NCBI GenBank assembly: GCA_031256825.1
Contig: JAIRPV010000021.1
Span: 59,882-123,881 of the forward strand
DNA: 64,000 nt
Direction of reading: 5' to 3'
Source: Oscillospiraceae bacterium
GTDB taxonomy: Bacteria > Bacillota > Clostridia > Oscillospirales > Acutalibacteraceae
Both the position numbers and the translations under genes were made by a program. The notes beneath the pieces were generated by a model. It was given only the letters and a program-made list of their open reading frames with translations. It did not search any database and was not told the origin of the DNA. Positions 16,926 to 25,233 of this stretch are shown here, piece by piece. The number at the start of each line of letters is the position of its first letter. Within the stretch, counting starts at the first letter, position 1.

Positions 16926-16944
16926 GGAAGGGGCCGGGTGTCAA
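16916..16944 (-). promoter_or_regulatory. Promoter of pflA using a repeat-borne -10
   Basis: On the - strand TTGACA (16939-16944), 17 bases, TACAAT (16916-16921). The -10 belongs to the repeat cassette; the -35 is in flanking sequence. Confidence 0.7.
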
Positions 16945-17143
16945 GGGGATTCGAGGTAAGCTGCGGGCCAGAGTTCAAAATCCACGTCATAGCGTGTTCC
17001 GCTGCGAAACAACGCGCCGTCCTCATAATAGCTGTTCACTGTGCGAAAGCAGGGCGGCTGCCGTCTATGGTGGCAAGGGAAATCAGCGTGTCGCGTCCGA
17101 AGCGCTCATCCATGATTTTCAATGCTTCCTCGTATTTGCTCAT
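16941..17143 (-). pseudogene. Frameshifted, truncated pyridoxamine 5'-phosphate oxidase-like gene
   Basis: From ATG 17143 (GTGAGGAGAA upstream and a full promoter at 17180-17208) it reads MSKYEEALKIMDERFGRDTL, then ISLATIDGSRP, the usual N-terminus of clostridial pyridoxamine-phosphate-oxidase-like flavoproteins, but stops at 17036. Shifting by one base restores FRTVNSYYEDGA, the next expected segment. After that, homology ends (a remaining 23 codons to a stop at 16941 do not look like the family). So one frameshift plus loss of the C-terminal two thirds. Dead gene with live-looking signals. Confidence 0.75.
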
Positions 17144-17179
17144 GTGTCATTTCTCCTCACGCCGCTCGCCTTAATCCCA

Positions 17180-17208
17180 ATCATACCACAACATTTTCCA
17201 AAAGTCAA
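17180..17208 (-). promoter_or_regulatory. Intact promoter of the oxidase pseudogene
   Basis: - strand TTGACT (17203-17208), 17 bases, TATGAT (17180-17185). Confidence 0.75.
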
Positions 17209-17271
17209 GCATGTTTTCCGGCCGCTGTGCGGCGCTTTGCAAAAAATCTGCGCCGCAAACAAAAAAAAAGC

Positions 17272-17300
17272 TTGCAATTGCAGAAGAGTTGTGGTATAAT
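17272..17300 (+). promoter_or_regulatory. Promoter of rpmB
   Basis: TTGCAA at 17272-17277, 17 bases, TATAAT at 17295-17300. Confidence 0.85.
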
Positions 17301-17356
17301 TCTTCTGTTAATCTTGTGTCAAGACCAGAACGGCCATCAGCAAAGGAGGTGCCACC

Positions 17357-17545
17357 ATGGCAAAATGTGATTATTGCGGCAAAGAAGTCGCTTTCGGCAT
17401 CAAAGTATCCCACTCCCACCGCCGCTCCAACCGGACTTGGAAGCCCAACGTGAAGCGTGTCAAAGCAATTGTCAACGGCTCGCCCAAGCGTGTGCATGCG
17501 TGCACGCGCTGTCTGCGTTCGGGCAAAGTGCAGCGGGCCGTATAA
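17357..17545 (+). CDS. rpmB: 50S ribosomal protein bL28, zinc-type
   Basis: 62 residues, MAKCDYCGKEVAFGIKVSHS at the start, with KRTWKPN-like and RVHACTRCLRSGKV segments. Two CxxC pairs form the zinc-binding (C+) form. AAGGAGGTG at 17343 and an own promoter. Part of the large subunit. Confidence 0.97.
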   Translation: MAKCDYCGKEVAFGIKVSHSHRRSNRTWKPNVKRVKAIVNGSPKRVHACTRCLRSGKVQRAV

Positions 17546-17551
17546 TAGACA

Positions 17552-17609
17552 GGGAATCGGGGCGCGGGAGGCAGGAATTGGGGGGAGCATGCGTTCCCCC
17601 TGATTCCTG
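17552..17609. repeat. G-rich heptanucleotide repeat with inverted half
   Basis: Heptads GGGAATC, GGGGCGC, GGGAGGC, AGGAATT, GGGGGGA run from 17552 to 17586. The last two are mirrored by TTCCCCC and ATTCCTG, giving a hairpin at 17572-17609 between rpmB and the peptidase gene that could act as a weak terminator or processing site. Confidence 0.65.
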
Positions 17610-17652
17610 TTCTTCTTCATCGCCGCCTGCCGCCGCCCTGAAAGGAGCGCGC

Positions 17653-18717
17653 ATGAGCCGGATAATACACTTGCGCAAGGCGCTGCCCGAGCGGGCGGCG
17701 GGGCTTGTCGTCAGCCCGGTGGGGCGGCGGTATTGCACAGGCTTCGCTTCAAGCGACGGTTATCTTTTGCTGTGTCGCGAGGCGGCTCTGTTTTTGACCG
17801 ACAGCCGGTATATCGAAGCCGCGCGGCAAACGATCGCCGGGCTGCCTGTGGAAGAACTGGCCGACGCGCCGAAGCAGCTGCGGGCATTTTGCAAAGCGCA
17901 TGGCGTCCGGCGGTTGTTTTTAGAGCATGGCTTTGCCACGCTGGAACAGTTCGCACGGCTGCGGCGCTGGCTGCCGGGCGTTTATATCGAGCGGGGGCCG
18001 CTGCTGACGCAGGCGCTGCATGGGCTGCGGGCGGTGAAGTCGACGGAAGAAATTGCGAATATCCGGGCGGCGCAGGCCATTGCGGAAGCTGCGCTGGCTC
18101 ATGCCCTGTCGCTGCCGCTTGTGGGTATGTCCGAGCGGGAGCTGGCTCTTGCGCTGGATTTTTACATGCTGCGCCACGGCGCGCAGTCCCTAGCCTTCGA
18201 AACCATTGCCGTGGCGGGCGAAAACGGCGCGAACCCCCACGGCGTGCCGGGGAGCCGGGCCATTCGGCCGGGCGACCTGATCACCATGGATTTTGGCTGC
18301 GTGGTCAACGGCCTGCACAGCGACATGACGCGCACCGTTGCGGCGGGCGCAATATCAGACGAGCAGCAGCGGATCTATGAGATTGTTTTGCGGGCGCAGC
18401 GGGCGGCGCTGGAGCGGCTAGGACCCGGCGTGGCTTGCCGCGATATTGACGCCGCCGCGCGGGATGTGATCAAAGCGGCGGGCTATGACGCCTATTTTCG
18501 CCACGGCACGGGCCACGGCGTGGGCTACGAAATTCATGAAGCGCCCGTATTGTCGCCCAAAAGCAACGAAATTTTACGCCCCGGCATGGTCGTTACCGTG
18601 GAGCCAGGAATATACGTGCCCGGCTTTTGCGGCGTGCGCATCGAAGACATGGTTCTGATTACGGAAAAGGGGTATGAGAATTTGACGGCGGCGGGGAAGG
18701 ATGTATGCCTGATATAA
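17653..18717 (+). CDS. M24-family aminopeptidase (Xaa-Pro peptidase type)
   Basis: 354 residues from ATG 17653 with AAAGGAG upstream. The N-terminal creatinase-like domain (1-125) precedes the pita-bread catalytic domain. Metal ligands are all present: D213 (TMDFG), D224 (HSDMTRT), H288 (GTGHGVGYEIHE), E317 (TVEPGIY) and E331 (RIEDM). It would remove N-terminal residues next to proline in the cytoplasm. In many Clostridia such a gene (ypdF/pepP type) lies before efp; here a phosphoesterase follows. Exact substrate unknown. Confidence 0.92.
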   Translation: MSRIIHLRKALPERAAGLVVSPVGRRYCTGFASSDGYLLLCREAALFLTDSRYIEAARQTIAGLPVEELADAPKQLRAFCKAHGVRRLFLEHGFATLEQFARLRRWLPGVYIERGPLLTQALHGLRAVKSTEEIANIRAAQAIAEAALAHALSLPLVGMSERELALALDFYMLRHGAQSLAFETIAVAGENGANPHGVPGSRAIRPGDLITMDFGCVVNGLHSDMTRTVAAGAISDEQQRIYEIVLRAQRAALERLGPGVACRDIDAAARDVIKAAGYDAYFRHGTGHGVGYEIHEAPVLSPKSNEILRPGMVVTVEPGIYVPGFCGVRIEDMVLITEKGYENLTAAGKDVCLI

Positions 18718-18798
18718 CGAGCCGCCCGCCTGCCCCGTGGTTCGCCGCAAGCAGACGAGATCCGGCTAAAAAATTCTGGTGATAAGAGGAGATTCCCT

Positions 18799-19497
18799 GT
18801 GGCCATCTTTGCCCTTGCCGATCCGCATCTTTCGTTTGGCTGCGCGAAGCCCATGGATGTCTTCGCGGGCTGGGCGGATTATGTGCGCCGTATCGAAACC
18901 AACTGGCGCGCGGCGGTGGCGCAGAGCGACACGGTTGTTTTGCCGGGGGATATCTCGTGGGGCATGAGCCTGGAAGAGGCGCTGCCGGATTTCGCGTTTT
19001 TGCACGGTTTGCCGGGCACGAAGATCCTCCTGAAAGGCAACCATGACTACTGGTGGAACACACGAAAAAAAGTGGAGACCCTTTGGGCGGCGCATGGGCT
19101 GGGCAGCTTGCGCCTGCTGCATAACAACGCTTTTTTTGCCGAAGACCGCGCCCTTTGCGGCAGCCGGGGCTGGTTTTTCGACAGCCCCGAGCCAGACGCC
19201 CAAAAGGTGCTGCTGCGCGAGGCCGGGCGGCTGCGCGTTTCGATCCGGGAAGGGAAACGGCTGGCGGGCGGCGATATGGAGCGTCTGCTGGTCTTTTTGC
19301 ATTATCCGCCGATTGCGGGCGGAGAAGTTTGCCGGGAAATCATGGATGTGCTTGTGCAGGAAGGCGCACGGCGCTGCTGCTATGGGCACCTCCATGGCTA
19401 CGCGGTTCGCGGGGCCTTTCAGGGCGTTGCGGAAGGCGTTCGGTTTGAACTAGTATCGGCAGACGCGCTGGGATTTTCGCCCAAGCGGATCGCATAG
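18799..19497 (+). CDS. Calcineurin-like metallophosphoesterase
   Basis: 232 residues from GTG 18799, with AAGAGGAGA at 18784-18792. The metal site is complete: ADPHLSF (D8, H10), LPGDISWG, LKGNHDYWW, FLHYPP and YGHLHG. It is of the small stand-alone bacterial type (COG1768-like). The substrate cannot be told. Likely cotranscribed with the peptidase gene 81 bases upstream and the transporter gene 27 bases downstream. Confidence 0.88.
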   Translation: MAIFALADPHLSFGCAKPMDVFAGWADYVRRIETNWRAAVAQSDTVVLPGDISWGMSLEEALPDFAFLHGLPGTKILLKGNHDYWWNTRKKVETLWAAHGLGSLRLLHNNAFFAEDRALCGSRGWFFDSPEPDAQKVLLREAGRLRVSIREGKRLAGGDMERLLVFLHYPPIAGGEVCREIMDVLVQEGARRCCYGHLHGYAVRGAFQGVAEGVRFELVSADALGFSPKRIA

Positions 19498-19524
19498 AAT
19501 AGGCACGGAGAAGGATGGGATGGT

Positions 19525-21171
19525 ATGCCGTTTTTTCGCAATGCCGGCCAAAAGCTCAAAAAAGCCGTGGGCATTGAAGGCAGCGCAAAAGAAGCGCTGC
19601 TGCCGATGCTCAGCTACAATGTGGAACATTTCTCTTCGGCGGGGGCAAGCTACATCTTCGGGCTGTATTACATGCCGTTCCTGACCTATGTGGAAAAACT
19701 GGGGCCGGGGCAGGCCGGGCTTGTGATGTTCTTTAAAAGCGTCTGGGATGCGGTGATCGATCCGTTTTTGGGGCTGCTGACCGATCGCACGCGATCGCGG
19801 CTGGGCCGGCACCGGATCTATATTATTCTCGGGGCGGTGCCGTTTGGGCTCACCTTCTTTATGCTCTGGAACTCGTTCGGGCTTTCCGCGGCGGGGAACT
19901 CTTCGCGCCTGATGCTCTATTATTTGATTGCCAATATTCTGTTTACCGGCTCCGCCAGCCTGATTGCCGTGCCGCATACAGCCATGCTGCCGGAACTCGC
20001 GCCCGGCTATTTTCAGCGCACGCAGTATGTTTCCATGGGATACATCTTCAACTCCATGGGCATGGTGCCGTCTTATCTGCTGGTCAGCGCCTTCATCGGC
20101 CTAGTGAAGACAAAGGAGTTCACGCCCGCCATGCGGCCCACGTTCACCACGCTGGCGCTGGTGCTGGGCGTCGCCTATATTTTTCCCATCCTGCTGTGCG
20201 GCGTCGCCACAAAAGAGAAGAGCTCGCTGCACATGAACCCGCCGAAAGCGGACGGCGCGTTTATCCTCAACGAGTATCGCATGGTGTTCCAAAACAGGGC
20301 CTTTGTGCAGTATTTTGTCATGAGTTTCCTGCTGATGTTCGGCACGGCCTTTTTTGCCGCGAGCAAGCAGTATTTCATCTACGAGGTGGCGGGCGCGCCG
20401 GAAAAACTCAACGCCTTGGTTGGGTTGGCGGGCATTGCCGAAGCCAGCGCTTTTCCGCTGAACTTCGCGCTGACAAAAAAGTTCGGCAAGCAGCGCATGG
20501 CCTGGTTTACGGTCCCGTTTTTGCTGCTCAGCCTGAGTTTGAGTTTTGTAATTGGCAAGAATGTGGGGGGGCGTCACATTTCTTGGATGACGATCCTTCT
20601 TTTCGCGCAGGAAATGCTCTATCCGTTTGGCTCTTCCGGCATCGGCTTTGCCATACAGAATATTTTCCCGGACGTGACCGACGTAGACGAGCTGATGACC
20701 GGCCGCCGCCGCGAGGGCGTGATTGCCACCTTCAGCGCATTCATCAAGACCACCACGGGCGGCCTTCTGCAATTCCTGACGGGCGTTTTGCTCGAGTGGT
20801 TCGGCGTTTCCGCCAACAAAGCGGGCGAGACATCCAACGTGCTGTTCCGGGCGCGCGCGGCAAGCGTTTTTGGGCAAAAACTCGGCGGGCCAACGGCTGG
20901 GCTGCGCTTTGTGCATGGCTTCCTGCCGCTGGCGTTTACGCTGGCCGCCCTGTTGTCGCTGCGGCGGTATACTATGACGCGCGAAGAGCACAAGTTGATC
21001 CGCGACACGATTGCGCGCGCGCACGCGGGGGAAGATCTGGGGCTGTCCGAAGGGCAAAAGGCCCGCTTGTCCGAACTGGCGGGCCGCGATTGGCGCAGCA
21101 TGTGGGTTGCCGCGCCGCCGCCCTCTCCTTTTGCTGATGGCTCCGATTCCGCGCGGTTGCAGCAGCCATAG
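19525..21171 (+). CDS. GPH/MFS family sugar:cation symporter
   Basis: 548 residues with about 12 membrane segments. The motif WDAVIDPFLGLLTDRTRSRLGRHR-like stretch around residues 73-95 (here split: DAVIDPFLGLLTDRTRSRLG then RHR) is the glycoside-pentoside-hexuronide signature, and DVDELMTGRRREGV near residue 395 is the second one. Substrate unknown. The C-terminus has a charged, Pro-rich tail after helix 12. A second member of the family is at 54660-56159. ATG 19525; GGAGAAGG lies about 10 bases upstream. Confidence 0.87.
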   Translation: MPFFRNAGQKLKKAVGIEGSAKEALLPMLSYNVEHFSSAGASYIFGLYYMPFLTYVEKLGPGQAGLVMFFKSVWDAVIDPFLGLLTDRTRSRLGRHRIYIILGAVPFGLTFFMLWNSFGLSAAGNSSRLMLYYLIANILFTGSASLIAVPHTAMLPELAPGYFQRTQYVSMGYIFNSMGMVPSYLLVSAFIGLVKTKEFTPAMRPTFTTLALVLGVAYIFPILLCGVATKEKSSLHMNPPKADGAFILNEYRMVFQNRAFVQYFVMSFLLMFGTAFFAASKQYFIYEVAGAPEKLNALVGLAGIAEASAFPLNFALTKKFGKQRMAWFTVPFLLLSLSLSFVIGKNVGGRHISWMTILLFAQEMLYPFGSSGIGFAIQNIFPDVTDVDELMTGRRREGVIATFSAFIKTTTGGLLQFLTGVLLEWFGVSANKAGETSNVLFRARAASVFGQKLGGPTAGLRFVHGFLPLAFTLAALLSLRRYTMTREEHKLIRDTIARAHAGEDLGLSEGQKARLSELAGRDWRSMWVAAPPPSPFADGSDSARLQQP

Positions 21172-21223
21172 CATCACCTGCATGAAGCGCAGGCGAGACG
21201 GTCCCATGTATATTCTGATCATA

Positions 21224-21252
21224 CAGCGGCGGAGGTTAACCCTCCGCCGCTG
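21224..21252. terminator. Strong hairpin between convergent genes
   Basis: CAGCGGCGGAGG (21224-21235) pairs perfectly with CCTCCGCCGCTG (21241-21252). No T run on either side, so it may be an RNA 3'-end stabiliser rather than a classical terminator. Confidence 0.6.
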
Positions 21253-21290
21253 TGCGATACCGTCTAATGGATGTTCCGGATTTCGGCCGC

Positions 21291-22949
21291 TTACTCCACC
21301 GCGATCATAAAATAATACATCGGCTGGCCGCCGGGAATCGCGGCAATCTCAATGCTGCCGTTATAGCGTTTTTCCAGCATATCCACCAGCTGGTTCGTTT
21401 GCGCGCCGGAGACATCCTCGCCGGCATAGATGGTGATCATCGATCCGTTGTGGCGGCGGACGAGGTGCCGCGCCACGCGGTAGGCGGCGGTGACGGGCTC
21501 GTTTTCGGTCACGGTCAGTTTGCCGTTTTCGATGCCTATGATAGCCCCTTTGCGGATATCCAGGCCCTCCAGGTTGCTTTCGCGCGCGGCGTAGGTAACA
21601 AGGCCTGTCTGCACGCGCTCGGCGGCGCGCTGCATCTGCACGTGGTTGGTCTCCATGCTGGCGCTTTCGTCAAATTCCAGCACAGCGCCAATGCCTTCCA
21701 CAATGGAACGCGTATGCACCACGCTGACGCCCCGGTTTGTCAGCGGGGCCGCCTGCTCGGCCGCCATAATAATATTTTTGTTGTTGGGCAACACAAACAC
21801 ATGCTCCGCCGGCACCTGATTGATTGCCTGCAAGATATCTTCCGTGCTGGGGTTCATGCTTTGGCCGCCGCGCACAATGGCGTCCACGCCAATTTCGGTG
21901 AAAACCTTTTCAATCCCTTCCCCTGTGGCAACGGCCACCATGCCGTATTTTTTTTGTGGTTCGCACGCGTCCGCTTCCTGCGCGCCGCTCCCCGTGTCCT
22001 GCACCCAGGCGGCCTCTTCGTGCTGGCGGCGCATATTTTCTACTTTCATCTGGATAAACTGGCCGTATTCCTGCGCCAGATTCAAGATGGCGCCCGGCTG
22101 GTTGTTGTGCACATGCACCTTAATGATTTCGTCGTCGTCGACAACCACAACGCAGTCGCCGCGCTCTCCCAGCGCCTGCCGCAGTTCGTCCGTATCGGTT
22201 TTGGCCGCGTCGGCGGTTTTTTCAACGAGGAATTCCGTGCAGTAGGTGAATTTGATTTCCGCGTCGCTCAGCGCCGCAGCGGAGCGGCTGCGCGTGGATG
22301 GCTCCAAGATAACAGGCGGCGCGTTGTGCGTTATGGCCTTGCCGGTGAATCCCTGCAACAATCCTTCCATCACATAAACAAAGCCCTGCCCCCCCGCGTC
22401 AACAACGCCCGCCTGCCGCAATACCGGCAAAATCGATGGCGTCCGCAGCAGCGCGTCGCGCGCGCCCTGCAATGCTTCTGTCCAAACGGCAACTGCGTCG
22501 TCGGCTTTGTGGCGGGCGGCTTCTTTGGCTTTTTGGGCGGCTTCGCGCACCACCGTGAGGATGGTTCCCTCCGTGGGTTTCATCACAGCTTTATAGGCCG
22601 CTTCGCTGCCCAGATGCAGCGCGTTGGCCAGTTCCGCGCCGTTGATGTGCTGGCTGCCCTTCACACTGCGGGCAAATCCACGAAAAATCAGCGACAAAAT
22701 AACCCCTGAGTTGCCGCGCGCGCCGCGCAGCATTGCCGAGGCCACCCGATCCGCCGCCTCGCCAAAGTCGCTGTCTTCCCCCAGCAGCGCAACCTCCCGC
22801 GCCGCCGCCGCCACCGTCATCGACATATTCGTCCCCGTGTCGCCATCCGGCACAGGAAACACATTCAGCGCGTCCACTTCCCCCTTGTGATCGCCAAGGT
22901 GGTTTGACGCGCTGATGATCCCGTCCTTGAGCATCTTTCCGCTTAGCAA
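21291..22949 (-). CDS. fakA: Fatty acid kinase-like DAK2-domain protein (FakA/YloV)
   Basis: 552 residues from TTG 22949 with a perfect AGGAGG eight bases upstream. The DhaL-type kinase domain fills 1-200: HKGEVDALNVFPVPDGDTGTN (metal-binding Asp residues), SAMLRGARGNSGVILSLIFRG, KPTEGTILTVVREA and VVDAGGQGFVYVMEG. The C-terminal half is the EDD/FakA extension, with LPNNKNIIMAAEQAA typical of it. FakA phosphorylates fatty acids held by FakB. Couples with the Asp23 gene 13 bases upstream, as in most Firmicutes (yloU-yloV). Confidence 0.9.
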   Translation of the reverse strand: MLSGKMLKDGIISASNHLGDHKGEVDALNVFPVPDGDTGTNMSMTVAAAAREVALLGEDSDFGEAADRVASAMLRGARGNSGVILSLIFRGFARSVKGSQHINGAELANALHLGSEAAYKAVMKPTEGTILTVVREAAQKAKEAARHKADDAVAVWTEALQGARDALLRTPSILPVLRQAGVVDAGGQGFVYVMEGLLQGFTGKAITHNAPPVILEPSTRSRSAAALSDAEIKFTYCTEFLVEKTADAAKTDTDELRQALGERGDCVVVVDDDEIIKVHVHNNQPGAILNLAQEYGQFIQMKVENMRRQHEEAAWVQDTGSGAQEADACEPQKKYGMVAVATGEGIEKVFTEIGVDAIVRGGQSMNPSTEDILQAINQVPAEHVFVLPNNKNIIMAAEQAAPLTNRGVSVVHTRSIVEGIGAVLEFDESASMETNHVQMQRAAERVQTGLVTYAARESNLEGLDIRKGAIIGIENGKLTVTENEPVTAAYRVARHLVRRHNGSMITIYAGEDVSGAQTNQLVDMLEKRYNGSIEIAAIPGGQPMYYFMIAVE

Positions 22950-22962
22950 AAGAGATACCTCC

Positions 22963-23325
22963 TCAGTCTTCTTCTCTCAGCATCCCATCCACAAACACAT
23001 TGATTTTCTTTACATTCAGGCCCGTGGCCTCCTCGATGGTGTAGCTGACCCGGTTGACAATGCTGCGCACAATGGCGGAAATGTTCAACCCATAGGTAAC
23101 AATGATGTGCAAATCCACCATAACCCCGTTGCCGTCTTTATAGACGCGCACGCCCTGATCCAGGTATTCGTGCCTGCGGCGCACCGCTGAACGGATCCCC
23201 TGCCGGGCGTTGGTGTTGGCCATGCCCGCTACGCCAAAACAGTTTGAAACCGCATTGCCTATTACCTCGTTGAAATAGCCCTGCGTCACTTCGATCAATC
23301 CCAGGTGGTTTTCCATGCGTATCAT
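22963..23325 (-). CDS. Asp23/Gls24 family protein (YloU)
   Basis: 120 residues. Asp23-fold features: LGLIEVTQGYFNEVIGNAV at the start and VMVDLHIIVTYGLNISAI in the middle, then VNRVSYTIEEATGLNVKKINVFVDG. These proteins are envelope-stress or membrane-associated factors whose role is unclear. GGGGAG precedes ATG 23325; Met4 is an alternative. Cotranscribed with fakA. Confidence 0.9.
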   Translation of the reverse strand: MIRMENHLGLIEVTQGYFNEVIGNAVSNCFGVAGMANTNARQGIRSAVRRRHEYLDQGVRVYKDGNGVMVDLHIIVTYGLNISAIVRSIVNRVSYTIEEATGLNVKKINVFVDGMLREED

Positions 23326-23400
23326 TGGCGCGCTCCCCTTCTTTCTCGGTCGTGATTGCTTCCTGCACGTCCTAATTTACCCTTCGGTAGCTTAGTCGTT

Positions 23401-23453
23401 AAAAATGGGCGAAATCCTCTCGATGTTGAAATATTCCACAAAGATTTTCGCCC
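23401..23453 (-). terminator. Terminator after the binding-protein gene
   Basis: On the - strand GGGCGAAAATC (around 23453-23443) pairs with GATTTCGCCC (around 23415-23406) across a long loop and is followed by ATTTTT. Confidence 0.65.
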
Positions 23454-23470
23454 AACGAATCCCTATCCTA

Positions 23471-25042
23471 TCATTTCCATTCCGCAATCCCCGCATACAA
23501 ATCGTTTTCCCATAAGTGCGCGCTGATTTGCATGCTGCGTACCGAAACCGCCATGCCGCAGCGGTATCCCAGCGGCAAAAATGGCATTTCATCCAAAAAC
23601 GCGCTGACAAACTCCGCGGGCTTGCCCAGGCCCTGCAACAGCAGCCCATAGGCATTGGAGGCCTTGCCCCACACATTGATTCCCTTGCTGGCCGCGCCTT
23701 CCGTAATCAGCAGCGGCGAAAGATTGCAGTCCGGCGTCAGCCTGATTTCGCCCAGGCACAAATCAAACCGTCCGGCCTTGGCGGCCGCCTCGTAATCCGC
23801 CTGGGGCAGCGCCTGTATGGCAATGCCGATCTGGAATGCTTTCAGCTGGCTTTGCAGCGCTTTTGCGGCGGCGGCCTTGGCTTTGCTGGAACTGTTGACC
23901 AGCAGCGTAAAGCTCAGCTTTCGGTAACGCGACGCCCTGACGCCATCGCGCACTTCGCTGTAACCCAGCGCCTCGAGCGCCTTGCGGGCAGCGGCGGAAT
24001 CGAAGGGCTTCGCAAAGTCCTCCGCCCGGATCCCGTGCCATCGCGGCGGGAACGGCGTGTTCACCGCTTCGGCGTAGCCCTGGAACGATTCGTTGAGCGC
24101 CTTGCCTTTGTCGATGCAGGCCGCGAGCGCCGCGCGCAGTTTGGGATCCCGCAGCGCCGCGCGGGATTGGTTGAATACCAGAAAAATCAGGTTGGTGGTG
24201 GCCGTGCGCTGCGCGGTGGCGTTCACGCGTTTGACGTCGTCGTCGCGCAGGGTATCATAAGCAAACTGGAAGTTCCCCATCTCTAGCCCATAAAGCAGCG
24301 CGCTGGTGCTGTTCAGGCCATAAAACGCAATTGTTGTGATCAAGGGCTTCGGGCCTGGATGCCGCGTGTCGTATTTCAGCGTAAAAACAGAGTCCTGGTC
24401 TTGCAGCTGGTAGCGGCCGGTGCCCGCCGGGGTGGCGCTTTTTGTGAAAACATAGCCGTTCTTCGCCTGCGCCAGTTTGCCTTGCTCGGCGCTGCCTGCG
24501 GGGACGACAGGAAAATCCAGGCAGGCGGCGATATACTCGTTCGCTTTTTTCAGCGTGATCGCCAGCGCGCCCTCCTGCACCTGCACCTTTGCAATGTTCT
24601 CGAGCCGCGCGGCGTAATATGCCGTGGCCCGCGCCTTGTTGAAAGAATACAGCGCGTCTTCCGCTGTCACTTCTTTCCCGTTGTGAAATACTCGGCCCTT
24701 CTTTAAAGTGACCGTCCACTGCGTGGCGTTCTGGCGGGTGATTTTTTCTGCCAAAACCGGCTGCGCCCGGAACGTTGCGTCAATGGCGAACAGGCCTTCG
24801 TATAGCAGCGGCGTCAGTTCGCGGTTGAGTTCCGTTTCCGCGGCATAGGGGTTCAGCACATCGCGCTGGGCAAAGGGAAGCGTCAGGGTGTCTTTTGTCT
24901 GCGCCGGGGCGGGCATCGTGGAAATCACCGGCAGCGTTGTGGGCTCGCCGCCGCCCGGCGCGGCGCTTTTGCGGCAGGCCGGGGCGCTGACGAGCAGCGC
25001 CGCCAGCGCAAAGCAGGCCAGCCCCTGCCGAATTCCCCGCAT
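23471..25042 (-). CDS. Extracellular solute-binding lipoprotein, peptide/oligopeptide type (SBP_bac_5)
   Basis: 523 residues from ATG 25042 (GGGGGTGG upstream). Signal peptide with lipobox (SAPAC, Cys near 23). The OppA/DppA-type fold is visible in NPYAAETELNRELTPLLYEGLF, WTVTLKKGRVFHNGKEVTAEDALYSF and VFNQSRAALRDPKLRAALAACID. No permease or ATPase genes are next to it, so it is either an orphan receptor or serves a transporter elsewhere. Own promoter and terminator. Confidence 0.87.
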   Translation of the reverse strand: MRGIRQGLACFALAALLVSAPACRKSAAPGGGEPTTLPVISTMPAPAQTKDTLTLPFAQRDVLNPYAAETELNRELTPLLYEGLFAIDATFRAQPVLAEKITRQNATQWTVTLKKGRVFHNGKEVTAEDALYSFNKARATAYYAARLENIAKVQVQEGALAITLKKANEYIAACLDFPVVPAGSAEQGKLAQAKNGYVFTKSATPAGTGRYQLQDQDSVFTLKYDTRHPGPKPLITTIAFYGLNSTSALLYGLEMGNFQFAYDTLRDDDVKRVNATAQRTATTNLIFLVFNQSRAALRDPKLRAALAACIDKGKALNESFQGYAEAVNTPFPPRWHGIRAEDFAKPFDSAAARKALEALGYSEVRDGVRASRYRKLSFTLLVNSSSKAKAAAAKALQSQLKAFQIGIAIQALPQADYEAAAKAGRFDLCLGEIRLTPDCNLSPLLITEGAASKGINVWGKASNAYGLLLQGLGKPAEFVSAFLDEMPFLPLGYRCGMAVSVRSMQISAHLWENDLYAGIAEWK

Positions 25043-25077
25043 TTTGCCACCCCCGATTGCAATTGTTGCCAAACATT

Positions 25078-25106
25078 ATTATATACGATCGCAGGAGAAA
25101 AAGCAA
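25078..25106 (-). promoter_or_regulatory. Promoter of the binding-protein gene
   Basis: - strand TTGCTT (25101-25106), 17 bases, TATAAT (25078-25083). Confidence 0.75.
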
Positions 25107-25127
25107 ATGAACGATTTATGAATTATC

Positions 25128-25156
25128 TTGACAAGGGAGGGCGGTTGCGGTACAAT
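25128..25156 (+). promoter_or_regulatory. Promoter of tcdA
   Basis: TTGACA at 25128-25133, 17 bases, TACAAT at 25151-25156. Confidence 0.85.
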
Positions 25157-25233
25157 AATAAAAGTTGGCGCATGGCAGGAGGTTTGCACGAAACTGCCGC
25201 GCTTGACCGATCTGTTTGGAGGGGGGAGCCGCT

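Noticed and set aside
17572..17609. Candidate riboswitch or terminator in the rpmB-peptidase gap
   Set aside because: The hairpin is explained by an inverted G-rich heptad repeat and has no T run.
23326..23470. Small ORF or promoter for the asp23-fakA pair
   Set aside because: No frame with a ribosome site and no convincing -35/-10 pair; only the upstream gene's terminator is clear.
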